A stretch of 64,000 nucleotides of DNA, taken from NCBI RefSeq assembly GCF_014764385.1, contig NZ_CP061714.1:2851490-2915489 (forward strand), given 5' to 3'. Positions 32,299 to 41,544 of the stretch are shown here, piece by piece; position 1 is the stretch's first letter; every line of letters begins with the position of its first letter. The notes under the pieces were generated by a model that was given only the letters and a program-made list of their open reading frames with translations, did no database searches and had not been told where the DNA came from. The position numbers and the translations under genes were made by a program. This DNA comes from Luteimonas sp. MC1825. Lineage in GTDB: Bacteria; Pseudomonadota; Gammaproteobacteria; Xanthomonadales; Xanthomonadaceae.

Positions 32299-32814
32299 GT
32301 GCGCAATTACGACCTCGATTTCCTGAAGAAATTCTCCCTGGTGCTGCTCTTCCTGACCCTGGTCACCTTCGGCCTGATGGTGGGATCGTACTTCCTGCAC
32401 CACAGCCTCGAGGTGGACGTCGACCCGTCCATTTCCAAGCGCACCGCGGAGCGCATCGCGCCGATCAGCGCCGTGTATGCCGGCTCGACCGGTGCCGCCG
32501 CACAGGCCGCGGCCTCGGCCGCCGCGGCTGCCGCCGCCACCGCGCAGGTCGCCTACGGCGGCACGCTCGACGGCGCGGTGATCAACCAGAACCTGTGCGC
32601 CGGCTGCCACGGCTCCGGTGCCGGTGGCGCGCCCAAGCTGGAGCGTGCGGCCTGGGCGGCGCGCATCGCCCAGGGTGCCGACATGCTGCATCGCCACGCC
32701 ATCGAGGGCTTCACCGGCAACGCCGGCATGATGCCCGCCAAGGGTGGCAACCCGGCGCTGACCGACGAACAGGTCATCGCCACCGTGGACTGGATGGTCG
32801 CGAACCTCGAGTAA
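32299..32814 (+). CDS. Membrane-anchored cytochrome c5 family protein
   Basis: 171-residue periplasmic monohaem cytochrome with an N-terminal anchor (FSLVLLFLTLVTFGLMVGSYFL, about residues 10-31). An Ala-rich linker is followed by the haem motif CAGCH near residue 98. NAGMMPAKGGNPALTDEQVIATVDWMV supplies the axial Met and the final cytochrome c helix. It is an electron carrier, probably in respiration. GTG 32299 is preferred: an AAAGG ribosome-binding site lies upstream and the conserved VRNYDLDFLKKFS start follows. An in-frame ATG at 32233 lies upstream of the -10. Confidence 0.87.
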   Translation: MRNYDLDFLKKFSLVLLFLTLVTFGLMVGSYFLHHSLEVDVDPSISKRTAERIAPISAVYAGSTGAAAQAAASAAAAAAATAQVAYGGTLDGAVINQNLCAGCHGSGAGGAPKLERAAWAARIAQGADMLHRHAIEGFTGNAGMMPAKGGNPALTDEQVIATVDWMVANLE

Positions 32815-32831
32815 GCGGGACCCGCCTGCCA

Positions 32832-32863
32832 ACAACGCCGCCTCCGGGCGGCGTTGTCGTTTC
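32832..32863 (+). terminator. Intrinsic terminator after cytochrome c5 gene
   Basis: ACAACGCCGCC and GGCGGCGTTGT form an 11-bp stem with a TCCG tetraloop (32832-32857), followed by CGTTTCC. The short T-tract makes it moderate. Confidence 0.7.
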
Positions 32864-32903
32864 CGCCCCACCACGATCGTTCGATCACCCCGCCGGAGTC
32901 GCC

Positions 32904-34331
32904 ATGCGCAGCCTGTCCAAGTCCCTTCCCTGCGCGCTGTTCGCCGCGGTCCTGCTGGCGACCGCCGCCGGATGCGGCAGCATCGCGCCGCGCCCCGCGT
33001 CCACCGACGCGGCCAGCGTACTGGTCACACCGCCGGCGGACTGGCGGGTGCATGACGGCCAGCGGATCCGCATCGCCGCGCCACTGATGGTCAGTGGCAA
33101 CCATCGCCTGGCGCGCAACGGTGAGGTCGTGGTGGCCTTCGATGGCCGCCTGTACGCGCCCACCGAAGTCGCCACGCCGGGCGTGGACGCGAAGGCACTG
33201 GCCGCCGGCAACCGCCGCCGCAGCCTGGTGCTGGCCCTGGGCGAGACGGCGCAGGTGGCGCCTGCCGACTGGCGCGCCGGCGGCATCGTCGATGGCGTCG
33301 AAGGCACCCTGCGCGTCGGCGAGCACGGCCCGCGGCTGGAGGTCGCGGCGTTGCCGGCGCTGCGTCCGGCGCCGCGCCCCGCGCCGCCGCCGCGGGCCGG
33401 CGAGCTGCGCCTGGCCAGCCTCAACCTCGAGAACCTGTTCAATGGCGACGGCGCGGGCGGCGGCTTCCCGACCGCGCGCGGCGCGCGCACCCCCGGCGAA
33501 TACCTGGCGCAGCAGGCGCGCCTGGTAGCTGCGCTAGCCGCGCTGGACGCGGACATCGTCGCGGTGCTGGAAGTCGAGAACGACGGCTACGACGCGCGCT
33601 CCAGCCTCGCCCAGCTGGTCGCCGCCCTCGACCCGGGCGGCGCGCGCTGGCGCTTCGTCGATGCCGGCGAAGGCCCGGGCAGCGACCCGATCCGCGTCGG
33701 CCTGCTGTACCGCGCCGACCGCGTGCGCCCGATGGGCGCGCCGGCCACGCGCGCCGAGGGTCCGTTCGCGACACTCAGCCGCGCGCCGCTGGCGCAGGCC
33801 TTCCGCGCCGGCGACGGCCCCGCGTTCGTGGTCGTGGCCAACCACTTCAAGTCCAAGGGCTGCCGCGACGCCAGCGCCGGCGATGCCGACCAGGGCGACG
33901 GCCAGTCGTGCTGGAACGCGACCCGCCGCGCCTCGGGGGCGCAGCTGCGCGACTGGCTGGCGGGCGATCCCACCGGCAGCGGCAGCACGCTGGTCGCGGT
34001 GCTCGGCGACCTCAATGCCTACGCGATGGAGGAGCCGGTGCGCGACTTCATCGCCGCCGGCTGGCAGGACGCCTTCGCCGCCAGCGGCCGCGCGCCCGCC
34101 AGCCCGGCGTACACCTATGTCTATGACGCCCAGGCCGGCCGCCTCGACCATGCCCTGCTGAGCCCGGCGCTGGCCGCGCGCCTGCTGTCCGCCTCCGCGT
34201 GGCACAGCAATGCCGACGAAGCAGACAACGCCGCCGAACAGGCCATCAATGGCGGCGAACAGGCAGTCAAACCATGGCGAAGCTCGGATCACGACCCGGT
34301 GGTCGTCGACCTGCGCCTGCGCACGCCCTGA
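32904..34331 (+). CDS. Exported endonuclease/exonuclease/phosphatase-fold nuclease (ExeM/NucH-like), lipoprotein
   Basis: 475 residues. The signal MRSLSKSLPCALFAAVLLATAAGC has a lipobox Cys near residue 24. An OB-like N-terminal region (about 45-150) precedes the EEP nuclease domain. Catalytic motifs are ASLNLENLFN (Asn), DIVAVLEVENDGY (Glu), VVVANHFKSKGCRDAS, LVAVLGDLNAYAMEEPV (Asp/Asn) and the terminal SSDHDPVVVDL (Asp-His). Such secreted enzymes degrade extracellular DNA and may feed nucleotides or remodel biofilm. ATG 32904 has a GGAG Shine-Dalgarno. Confidence 0.85.
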   Translation: MRSLSKSLPCALFAAVLLATAAGCGSIAPRPASTDAASVLVTPPADWRVHDGQRIRIAAPLMVSGNHRLARNGEVVVAFDGRLYAPTEVATPGVDAKALAAGNRRRSLVLALGETAQVAPADWRAGGIVDGVEGTLRVGEHGPRLEVAALPALRPAPRPAPPPRAGELRLASLNLENLFNGDGAGGGFPTARGARTPGEYLAQQARLVAALAALDADIVAVLEVENDGYDARSSLAQLVAALDPGGARWRFVDAGEGPGSDPIRVGLLYRADRVRPMGAPATRAEGPFATLSRAPLAQAFRAGDGPAFVVVANHFKSKGCRDASAGDADQGDGQSCWNATRRASGAQLRDWLAGDPTGSGSTLVAVLGDLNAYAMEEPVRDFIAAGWQDAFAASGRAPASPAYTYVYDAQAGRLDHALLSPALAARLLSASAWHSNADEADNAAEQAINGGEQAVKPWRSSDHDPVVVDLRLRTP

Positions 34332-34342
34332 GCGCCAGGACC

Positions 34343-34348
34343 TATCAT
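34343..34348 (+). promoter_or_regulatory. -10 box of predicted leaderless hydrolase transcript
   Basis: TATCAT lies exactly 6 nt before ATG 34355, in the 23-nt gap after the nuclease stop. Confidence 0.45.
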
Positions 34349-34354
34349 TCCCCC

Positions 34355-35032
34355 ATGACCAGCCCCCTGCCCGCGTTCCCCGATGCCTCCGGCGCCCTGC
34401 TGCTGCCGGGCCCTGCGGGTGCGCTCGAGGTGGCCGTCGACATTCCCGAAGACGACGTCGACCGGGTGCCGGCGGTGGCCGTGGTCTGCCACCCGCTGCC
34501 CACCGAGGGCGGCAGTATGCACAACAAGGTGGTGACCATGGCGGCGCGCGCCTTGCGCGAGCTGGGCGTGACCACGGTGCGCTTCAATTTCCGCGGCATC
34601 GGCCAGTCCGCCGGCGCGTTCGACCAGGGCGACGGCGAGCGCGACGACCTGCGCGCGGTGGCCGGCTGGGTCCGCGCGCAGCGCCCGGCCGACCAGCTGT
34701 GGCTGGCGGGCTTCAGCTTCGGTGCCTACGTGAGCCTCGCCGTGGCGGCCGAACTGCGGCCGGCGATGCTGGTCTCGATCGCGCCGCCAGTCGGCCGCAG
34801 CTGGAACTTCGACGCCATCACCCTGCCGACCATGCCGTGGCTGGTGGTGCAGGGCGAGGCCGACGAGATCGTCGATCCGCATGCGGTCTATGCCTGGCTG
34901 GCCAAGCGCAAGGCCAAGGCCGAGCTGGTGCGCATGCCCGACACCTCGCACTTCTTCCATCGCAAGCTGATCGACCTGCGCGGCGCGATCAAGAGTGGCG
35001 TGCGGCGCCACCTGCCGGGCGGCAATGACTGA
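34355..35032 (+). CDS. Alpha/beta hydrolase (small, dienelactone-hydrolase-like)
   Basis: 225-residue cytosolic alpha/beta hydrolase. VVCHPLPTEGGSMHNKVVTMAARALRELGVTTVRFNFRGIGQS is the diagnostic N-terminal block of a widespread uncharacterised family. The nucleophile elbow is LAGFSFGAYVSLA (Ser near residue 125), the acid is in VVQGEADEIVDP, and the His in DTSHFFHRKL. The substrate is unknown. The start codon is directly downstream of a -10 box. zapE overlaps its 3' end by 8 nt. Confidence 0.85.
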   Translation: MTSPLPAFPDASGALLLPGPAGALEVAVDIPEDDVDRVPAVAVVCHPLPTEGGSMHNKVVTMAARALRELGVTTVRFNFRGIGQSAGAFDQGDGERDDLRAVAGWVRAQRPADQLWLAGFSFGAYVSLAVAAELRPAMLVSIAPPVGRSWNFDAITLPTMPWLVVQGEADEIVDPHAVYAWLAKRKAKAELVRMPDTSHFFHRKLIDLRGAIKSGVRRHLPGGND

Positions 35033-36161
35033 CGGCGGCGGCGGGATGTCGCCGTCGCAGGCCTACCGCGAAGGCGTGGAACGCGGCGACTGGAGCCATG
35101 ACCCGGCCCAGCAGCCGGCACTCGCGGCGCTCGACCGCGTCCATGCGGCGCTGCTCGCGCGGCGGCGCGGCACCCTGCTCACGCGGCTGCTCGGCGCCGG
35201 CGAGCGCGCGCCCCGGGGCCTCTACCTCTGGGGCGGCGTGGGCCGCGGCAAGACCTTCCTGGTCGACCAGTTCTACGAGCACCTGCCGCTGCCGGTCGCC
35301 AAGCTCGACGCCGGCGCGCGGGGCGGCAACGGCAAGCGCCGCACCCACTTCCACCGCTTCATGCGCGTGGTCCACCAGCGCCTGCGCGAGCATTCCGGCG
35401 AACGCGATCCGCTGGCCACGATCGTGGCCGAATGGCGGCGCTCGCTGCGCGTGCTGGTGCTGGACGAGTTCTTCGTCAGCGACATCGGCGACGCCATGCT
35501 GCTGGCGCGCGTGCTGGAGCGGATGTTCGCCGAAGGCATCGTGCTGGTGACGACCTCCAACATCGCGCCCGCGGGGCTGTACGCCGACGGCCTGCAGCGC
35601 GCGCGCTTCCTGCCGGCGATCGCGCTGCTCGAGCAGCACTGCGACGTGCTGGAGCTGGTCAGCGACACCGACTACCGCCTGCGCGAACTGACCCGCTCAC
35701 CGGTCTACCGCACGCCGCTCGACGACGGCGGCGACGCCTGGCTGGAGACGCGCTGGCACGCGCTCGGCGGCGACGATGCCCACCGCGACGGCTCGATCGA
35801 ACTCGAGGGCCGCAAGATCGCCACCCGCGCGCGCTGCAAGGGCATGGTTTGGTTCGACTTCGCCGCGCTGTGCGAGGGTCCGCGCGCGGCCGCCGACTAC
35901 ATCGAGATCGCGCGCGAGTTCCACACCGTGCTGCTCGGCGGCATCCCGCGCATGGACGGCACGCGCGACGACGCCGCGCGCCGCTTCGTCACGCTGGTCG
36001 ACGAGCTGTACGACCGCAACGTCAACCTGGTGTGCACCGCCGCGGCGGCACCGCCTGCGCTGTACGCCGGCGAGCGCCTGCGCGGTGCGTTCGAGCGCAC
36101 CGCATCGCGGCTGGTGGAGATGCGCAGCGCCGAGTACCTCGCGCGCGAGCACCGCGACTAG
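35025..36161 (+). CDS. zapE: Cell division protein ZapE (AFG1-like ATPase)
   Basis: 378-residue AFG1/ZapE P-loop ATPase associated with the Z-ring under stress in E. coli. Walker A is GLYLWGGVGRGKTFLVDQFYE (about residue 75), Walker B is LRVLVLDEFFVSDIGDAMLL, sensor region VTTSNIAPAGLYADGLQR. HFHRFMRVVHQRL and FDFAALCEGPRAAADYIEIAREF are family blocks. ATG 35025 overlaps the upstream hydrolase; ATG 35046 (MSPSQAY) is a credible alternative because relatives often start there. Confidence 0.92.
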   Translation: MTDGGGGMSPSQAYREGVERGDWSHDPAQQPALAALDRVHAALLARRRGTLLTRLLGAGERAPRGLYLWGGVGRGKTFLVDQFYEHLPLPVAKLDAGARGGNGKRRTHFHRFMRVVHQRLREHSGERDPLATIVAEWRRSLRVLVLDEFFVSDIGDAMLLARVLERMFAEGIVLVTTSNIAPAGLYADGLQRARFLPAIALLEQHCDVLELVSDTDYRLRELTRSPVYRTPLDDGGDAWLETRWHALGGDDAHRDGSIELEGRKIATRARCKGMVWFDFAALCEGPRAAADYIEIAREFHTVLLGGIPRMDGTRDDAARRFVTLVDELYDRNVNLVCTAAAAPPALYAGERLRGAFERTASRLVEMRSAEYLAREHRD

Positions 36162-36177
36162 GCCACGACATATTGTA

Positions 36178-36206
36178 TTGACCTCCCTCATCGACCCCAC
36201 TATGTT
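36178..36206 (+). promoter_or_regulatory. Sigma70 promoter of the nrdAB riboswitch transcript
   Basis: TTGACC (36178-36183) and TATGTT (36201-36206) with a 17-nt spacer, the best sigma70 promoter in the window. The predicted start is near 36213, directly at the first base-paired element of the riboswitch. Confidence 0.75.
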
Positions 36207-36210
36207 GTGC

Positions 36211-36424
36211 CGGTCGGTTCCCGCGGCCTGCGCCACGGGATGAAAAGGGAAGCCGGTGCGGCGCGCGTTCTTCGAACGTGTGCCAAGGCCGGCACTGCCC
36301 CGCAGCGGTAGGTGGAAACGAAGTCGCGACATGCACTGGGGCACGCGCCCCGGGAAGCAGCGGCAAGTAGGTGGCGACGGACCTCCGTCGCCGTGTCCAC
36401 GAGTCCGAAGACCTGCCGACAGCC
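36211..36424 (+). ncRNA. Cobalamin (B12) riboswitch controlling nrdAB
   Basis: The conserved core is present in order: closing P1 strand GTCGG (36213-36217) pairing with CCGAC (36416-36420); GGGAAGCCGGTG (36247-36258); GCACTGCCCCGCAGCGGTAG (about 36292-36310); and the B12 box GAGTCCGAAGACCTGCC (36401-36417). It lies between a strong promoter and nrdA. By family knowledge, adenosylcobalamin binding should repress the downstream class I reductase when a B12-dependent enzyme can replace it; the latter is not in this window. Confidence 0.9.
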
Positions 36425-36446
36425 GCGCGAAGCACGCCGCGCGGTG

Positions 36447-36479
36447 CCGGCCGTGGAATCTCCGGGGGGAGATGGCCGG
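36447..36479 (+). promoter_or_regulatory. Hairpin in the riboswitch expression platform
   Basis: CCGGCC/GGCCGG and, inside it, ATCTCC/GGAGAT form a two-part stem with a GTGGA bulge and GGGG loop. There is no T-tract. About 140 nt of leader remain before nrdA, so control is more likely on translation or Rho access than by intrinsic termination. Confidence 0.45.
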
Positions 36480-36620
36480 TGACGCAGCTCCGCCCATCCG
36501 CCCGCGCGGGTGCGTCGCGGCCGTTGCGACACCGACACCGGACCCTTGGCGACGCCAGGCCTCCGGCCGCCGCCCGAGGGAGCGATGGCCAGGTGCGCCA
36601 CTTTGTACAAGGCGAACGCC

Positions 36621-39065
36621 ATGACCGAACACGACCACTCCGGCGCCGCGCCCGCGGCACCGGCCGGCAGCCCCGACGGCTTCCTGCTCACCCCGCCGCC
36701 CACCGCCACCACGATGCGCGTACTCAAGCGCAACGGCACCGACGAGGCGGTGGACCTCAACAAGATCGTGCGTGCGGTCCAGCGCTGTGCCGACGGCCTG
36801 CATGCGGTCGACCCGATGCGCGTCGCCACGCGCACCATCTCCGGCCTGTACGACGGCGCCAGCACCCGCGAACTCGACGAACTGTCGATCCGCACCGCGG
36901 CCATGCTGACCGCGGAAGAGCCCGAGTACAGCCGCCTCGCCGCGCGCCTGCTGGCCGGCGTGATCGCCAAGGAGGTCGCCGGCCAGGAGATCCACGCGTT
37001 CTCGCAGTCGGTCGCACGCGGCCACGAACTCGGCCTGATCAACGCGCGCCTGCTCGGCTTCGTGCAGGCCAACGCGCGCAAGCTCAACGACGCGATCGAT
37101 GCGTCGCTGGACCTGCGCTTCGACTACTTCGGCCTGCGCACTCTGTACGACCGCTACCTGCTGCGCCACCCGCACACGCGCAAGGTGGTCGAAACGCCGC
37201 AGCAGTTCTTCCTGCGCATCGCCTGCGCGCTCAGCGAGGACGTACCCGAGGCCCTTGCGCTGTACCGGCGCATGGGCCGCCTCGACTACCTGCCTTCGTC
37301 GCCCACCCTGTTCAACGCCGGCACCACCCATGAGCAGCTGTCGTCATGCTTCCTGCTCGACTCGCCGAAGGATTCCCTGGAGTCGATCTACCGCAAGTAC
37401 GGCGAGATCGCGCAGCTCTCCAAGTTCAGCGGCGGCATCGGCGTGAGCTTCACCCGCGTGCGCTCGCGCGGCTCGCTGATCACCTCCACCAACGGCCACT
37501 CCAACGGCATCGTGCCGTGGCTGAAGACGCTGGATTCGTCGGTGGCCGCGGTCAACCAGGGCGGCAAGCGCAAGGGCGCGGCCTGCGTGTACCTGGAGCC
37601 GTGGCATGCCGACGTCGAGGAGTTCCTGGAACTGCGCGACAACACCGGCGACGACGCGCGGCGCACCCACAACCTCAACCTGGCGAACTGGATCCCGGAC
37701 CTGTTCATGCGCCGCGTGGAGGCGGATGCCGACTGGTCACTGTTCGATCCGCGCGTGGTGCCCGACTTCACCGACCTCCATGGCGACGCGTTCGATCGCG
37801 CCTACGCGCAGGCCGAGGCCGACGGCAAGGCGGTGCGCACGCTGAAGGCGCGCGAGCTGTACGCGCGCATGATGCGCACGCTGGCGCAGACCGGCAACGG
37901 CTGGATGACGTTCAAGGACGCGTGCAACCGCGCCAGCAACCAGACCGCGCGGGCCGGCAACGTCATCCATCTGTCCAACCTGTGCACCGAGATCCTCGAG
38001 GTCACATCCGACAGCGAGACCGCGGTCTGCAACCTGGGTTCGATCAACCTTGCACACCATCTGGAGGCCGATGCCGGGCACGGCCCGCGCTTCGATTTCG
38101 ACAGGCTCGGCGAGACCGTTCGCCTCGCGGTGCGCCAGCTCGACCGGGTGATCGATCTCAACTTCTATCCGATCGACTCCGCGCGCAGCGGCAACCTGCG
38201 CTGGCGGCCGGTCGGGCTGGGCGTGATGGGCCTGCAGGACGTGTTCTTCCAGCTGCGCCTGCCGTTCGACGGCGACGAGGCGCGCGCGCTGTCGGCGCGC
38301 ATCGCCGAAGCGATCTATTTCCACGCGCTTGAAGCGTCCTGCGAACTTGCGATCGAACGCGGCCGCCACCCGGCGTTCGCCGACACCCGCGCCGCTGCCG
38401 GGGACCTGCAGTTCGACGCCTGGGGCGTGGTCCCGGCCGACACCGCGCGCTGGGACGCGCTGCGCGCGCGCATCCGCGAGCACGGCCTGCGCAACTCGCT
38501 GCTGATCGCCATTGCGCCGACCGCCACCATCGCCTCGATCGCCGGCTGCTACGAATGCGTGGAGCCGCAGGTGTCCAACCTGTTCAAGCGCGAGACGCTG
38601 TCCGGCGACTTCCTGCAGGTCAACCGCCACCTGGTGCTGGAACTCAAGAAGCTCGGCCTGTGGACGCCGGAGGTGCGCGACGCGATCAAGCGCGCCGAGG
38701 GTTCGGTGCAGGGCCTGGCACAGGTGCCGGAGGCGCTGCGCGCGATCTACCGCACCGCCTGGGAAGTGCCGATGCGTTCGCTGATCGACATGGCCGCCGA
38801 CCGCGGCGCGTTCATCGACCAGTCCGCGTCGCTCAACCTGTTCATGGAAAGCCCGTCGATCGGCGCGATGTCGTCGATGTACATGCATGCCTGGAAGCGC
38901 GGCATCAAGACCACGTACTACCTGCGCTCGCGGCCGGCCACGAAGATCGCCAAGGCGACGCTGGCTGGCATGGACGCGGAGGCGCCGGCCCCGCGGGAGT
39001 ACGCACCGGCCGAGGCGGTGGCCTGCTCGCTGGAGAACCCGGAGAGCTGCGAGGCCTGCCAGTAG
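36621..39065 (+). CDS. nrdA: Class I ribonucleoside-diphosphate reductase alpha subunit
   Basis: Catalytic subunit that reduces ribonucleotides to deoxyribonucleotides. The 814-residue product has an N-terminal ATP-cone (TMRVLKRNGTDEAVDLNKIVRAVQRC, about 33-58). Catalytic residues: Cys243 in SSCFLLD, thiyl Cys455 in LSNLCTEIL, Cys470 in AVCNLGSIN, and the C-terminal redox pair Cys810/Cys813 (ESCEACQ). IAPTATIASIAGCYECVEPQ is the typical phosphate-binding region. ATG 36621 has AAGG upstream; an in-frame ATG at 36585 has an even stronger GAGGGAG Shine-Dalgarno. nrdB follows after 48 nt. Confidence 0.95.
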   Translation: MTEHDHSGAAPAAPAGSPDGFLLTPPPTATTMRVLKRNGTDEAVDLNKIVRAVQRCADGLHAVDPMRVATRTISGLYDGASTRELDELSIRTAAMLTAEEPEYSRLAARLLAGVIAKEVAGQEIHAFSQSVARGHELGLINARLLGFVQANARKLNDAIDASLDLRFDYFGLRTLYDRYLLRHPHTRKVVETPQQFFLRIACALSEDVPEALALYRRMGRLDYLPSSPTLFNAGTTHEQLSSCFLLDSPKDSLESIYRKYGEIAQLSKFSGGIGVSFTRVRSRGSLITSTNGHSNGIVPWLKTLDSSVAAVNQGGKRKGAACVYLEPWHADVEEFLELRDNTGDDARRTHNLNLANWIPDLFMRRVEADADWSLFDPRVVPDFTDLHGDAFDRAYAQAEADGKAVRTLKARELYARMMRTLAQTGNGWMTFKDACNRASNQTARAGNVIHLSNLCTEILEVTSDSETAVCNLGSINLAHHLEADAGHGPRFDFDRLGETVRLAVRQLDRVIDLNFYPIDSARSGNLRWRPVGLGVMGLQDVFFQLRLPFDGDEARALSARIAEAIYFHALEASCELAIERGRHPAFADTRAAAGDLQFDAWGVVPADTARWDALRARIREHGLRNSLLIAIAPTATIASIAGCYECVEPQVSNLFKRETLSGDFLQVNRHLVLELKKLGLWTPEVRDAIKRAEGSVQGLAQVPEALRAIYRTAWEVPMRSLIDMAADRGAFIDQSASLNLFMESPSIGAMSSMYMHAWKRGIKTTYYLRSRPATKIAKATLAGMDAEAPAPREYAPAEAVACSLENPESCEACQ

Positions 39066-39113
39066 GCCGTGCAGACGCGACTCCGCAAGCCCGCCCGTAT
39101 CCCGAGGAACACC

Positions 39114-40136
39114 ATGATGTCCACGCGCCACCCCCGGCTGCTGCTCGACCCCGGCTTCGAACTCACCCTTCGGCCGATGCGCTACCCGCGCTTCTACGAG
39201 ATGTACCGCGACGCGATCCGCAACACCTGGACGGTGGAGGAGGTCGACTTCTCGCTCGACACCACCGACCTCAAGACCAGGGTCGGCCCCGCCGAGCGCC
39301 ATCTGATCGAGCGCCTGATCGCGTTCTTCGCGACCGGCGATTCCATCGTGTCCAACAACCTGGTGCTCAACCTCTACCAGCACATCAACGCGCCGGAAGC
39401 GCGCATGTACCTGTCGCGGCAGCTGTACGAGGAGGCCCTGCACGTGCAGTTCTACCTCACCCTGCTCGACACCTACCTGCCCGATCCCGCCGACCGCACG
39501 CGTGCCTTCGCCGCGGTCGAGAACATCCCCTCGATCCGCCGCAAGGCCGAGTTCTGCTTCAAGTGGATCGATTCGCTGCAGGGCGTCACCCGCATCGAGA
39601 CCCGCGCGCAGCGCCGCCAGTTCCTGCTCAACATGGTCTGCTTCGCCGGCTGCATCGAAGGCCTGTTCTTCTTCGGCGCGTTCGCCTACGTGTACTACCT
39701 GCGCTCGCGCGGGCTGCTGCACGGCCTGGCCAGCGGCACCAACTGGGTGTTCCGCGACGAGAGCTGCCACATGGCATTCGCGTTCGAGGTCATCCGCACC
39801 GCGCGCGAGGAGGAACCGGACCTGGTCGACGACGCGTTCCGCGCGCAGGTGGTGGAAATGATGACCGAGGCGGTGGAGTGCGAGTACGCGTTCGCCGAGG
39901 ACACGCTGTCGGGCGGCGTGGCCGGGCTGTCGTTGAAGGACATGCGCCAGTACCTCGAGTACTGCGCCGACCAGCGCATGGCGCAGCTGGGCATGCCGCG
40001 GCACTTCGGCGCGCGCAACCCGTTTGCGTTCATGGAGCTGCAGGACGTGCAGGAACTGACCAACTTCTTCGAGCGGCGGGTCTCGGCCTACCAGGTGGGC
40101 GTGGAGGGCGAAGTGGCCTTCGACGAGGCGTTCTGA
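39114..40136 (+). CDS. nrdB: Class I ribonucleoside-diphosphate reductase beta subunit
   Basis: Ferritin-like radical-generating subunit. The 340-residue product has metal ligands EEALH (Glu107, His110) with the candidate radical Tyr114 four residues later (EALHVQFY), as in E. coli NrdB. Further ligand regions are CIEGLFFFGAFAYVYYL and FRDESCHMAFAFEVI (Glu and His). A retained Tyr argues for a classical tyrosyl radical rather than a Tyr-less class Ic centre. The ATG at 39114 has AGGA upstream; the adjacent in-frame ATG at 39117 is nearly equivalent. It shares the riboswitch-controlled mRNA. Confidence 0.95.
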   Translation: MMSTRHPRLLLDPGFELTLRPMRYPRFYEMYRDAIRNTWTVEEVDFSLDTTDLKTRVGPAERHLIERLIAFFATGDSIVSNNLVLNLYQHINAPEARMYLSRQLYEEALHVQFYLTLLDTYLPDPADRTRAFAAVENIPSIRRKAEFCFKWIDSLQGVTRIETRAQRRQFLLNMVCFAGCIEGLFFFGAFAYVYYLRSRGLLHGLASGTNWVFRDESCHMAFAFEVIRTAREEEPDLVDDAFRAQVVEMMTEAVECEYAFAEDTLSGGVAGLSLKDMRQYLEYCADQRMAQLGMPRHFGARNPFAFMELQDVQELTNFFERRVSAYQVGVEGEVAFDEAF

Positions 40137-40187
40137 CGGCTGCCGTCCGCCGGTTACCATCGGCGCACTGCCCGGGGAGAACGCGCC

Positions 40188-41522
40188 ATGTCACGCAACG
40201 CCTGCATCCTGCTTTCGTCGTTCGTCCTCGCCGGCCTGGCGCTGCCGCTGAATGCCCAGGACGGGCAGCGGCCGGAAGTGGCCGCAGCCGCGTCGGAACT
40301 CGGCGCCAAGGTCGTGGCCTGGCGCCGCGACCTCCACCAGTACCCGGAGCTCGGCAACCGCGAGACACGCACCGCGGCGCTGGTGGCCGACCACCTGCGC
40401 GCGCTGGGCCTGGAGCCGAAAACCGGGATCGCCACCACCGGCGTCACCGCCGTGCTCAGAGGCGGCAAGCCGGGGCCGCGCATCGCGCTGCGCGCCGACA
40501 TGGACGCACTGCCGGTGACAGAGACCAGCGGCCTGCCGTTCGCGTCGAAGGCCACGTCCACCTACCGCGGCGAGACCGTCGGCGTGATGCATGCCTGCGG
40601 CCACGACGCGCACACTTCGGTGCTGATGGGCGTCGCCGAGGCGCTGGTGGCGATGCGCGACGAACTGCCGGGCGAGGTGCTGTTCGTGTTCCAGCCCGCC
40701 GAGGAAGGCCCGCCGGACGACGAGAAGGGCGGCGCGAAGGAGATGCTGGCGCAGGGTGTGTTCCGCGACTTCAAGCCGGACGCGGTGTTCGGCCTGCATG
40801 TGTTCTCGACGCTGCAGGCCGGCAAGCTCGGCGTGCGCAGCGGGCCGACGATGGCCGCGTCCGACCGCTTCAACATCGTGGTCAAGGGCCGGCAGACGCA
40901 CGGGTCGCGGCCCTGGGGCGGGGTGGATCCCATCGTCGCCGCGGCGGATGTCATCGGCACCGCGCAGACCATCGTCAGCCGCCGCCAGGACATCTCGAGG
41001 CAGCCGGTGGTGGTGAGCTTCGGCGCCATCAAGGGCGGCATCCGCTACAACATCATTCCCGACCAGGTCGAGCTGGTGGGCACCATCCGCACCTTCGACG
41101 ATGGCATGCGCGATGCGGTGTTCGCGGACCTTGCGAACGTGGCGGAGAAGGTCGCCGCCGCGCACGGCGCCACGGTCGAGGCGAACGTTCCCGACCAGGA
41201 CGGCAATCCGGTCACCGCCAACGACCCGCCATTGACCGCGCGCATGCGCCCGAGCCTGGAGAAGGTGGCCGGCCCCGGCAACCTGGTCGACATGCCGCTC
41301 AACATGGGTGCCGAAGACTTCTCGTTCTACGCCCGCGAAGTGCCCGGCCTGTTCTTCTTCGTCGGTGCGACGCCGGCGGGCCAGGACCCCGCGACCGCGC
41401 CGAGCAACCATTCGCCGGAATTCTTCCTCGACGAGTCGGCGCTCGACCTGGGCATGCGCGCGATGCTGCAGCTGACGCTGGACTACCTGCACGGCGAGGG
41501 CGTGCCCGCCAGCGGCGGCTGA
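40188..41522 (+). CDS. Exported M20 family amidohydrolase/carboxypeptidase
   Basis: 444-residue zinc-dependent amidohydrolase of the IAA-amino acid/hippurate hydrolase type. Signal peptide [24 protein letters not shown]. The N-terminal [19 protein letters not shown] block, metal ligands in [13 protein letters not shown] and the catalytic Glu pair in [20 protein letters not shown] are intact. [21 protein letters not shown] supplies the C-terminal motif. The dimerisation domain is recognisable ([20 protein letters not shown]). It is secreted, so it probably acts on peptide-like or N-acyl amino acid substrates. SD GGGGAG lies before ATG. Confidence 0.87.
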   Translation: MSRNACILLSSFVLAGLALPLNAQDGQRPEVAAAASELGAKVVAWRRDLHQYPELGNRETRTAALVADHLRALGLEPKTGIATTGVTAVLRGGKPGPRIALRADMDALPVTETSGLPFASKATSTYRGETVGVMHACGHDAHTSVLMGVAEALVAMRDELPGEVLFVFQPAEEGPPDDEKGGAKEMLAQGVFRDFKPDAVFGLHVFSTLQAGKLGVRSGPTMAASDRFNIVVKGRQTHGSRPWGGVDPIVAAADVIGTAQTIVSRRQDISRQPVVVSFGAIKGGIRYNIIPDQVELVGTIRTFDDGMRDAVFADLANVAEKVAAAHGATVEANVPDQDGNPVTANDPPLTARMRPSLEKVAGPGNLVDMPLNMGAEDFSFYAREVPGLFFFVGATPAGQDPATAPSNHSPEFFLDESALDLGMRAMLQLTLDYLHGEGVPASGG

Positions 41523-41532
41523 GCCCAGGGGC

Positions 41533-41538
41533 GATAAT
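41533..41538 (+). promoter_or_regulatory. -10 box of predicted leaderless queF transcript
   Basis: GATAAT is separated from the queF ATG (41545) by exactly 6 nt. There is no preQ1 riboswitch or Shine-Dalgarno in the 22-nt gap. Confidence 0.55.
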
Positions 41539-41544
41539 GCGCCC

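Noticed and set aside
41523..41544. preQ1 riboswitch before queF
   Set aside because: Only 22 nt are available and they contain the -10 box.
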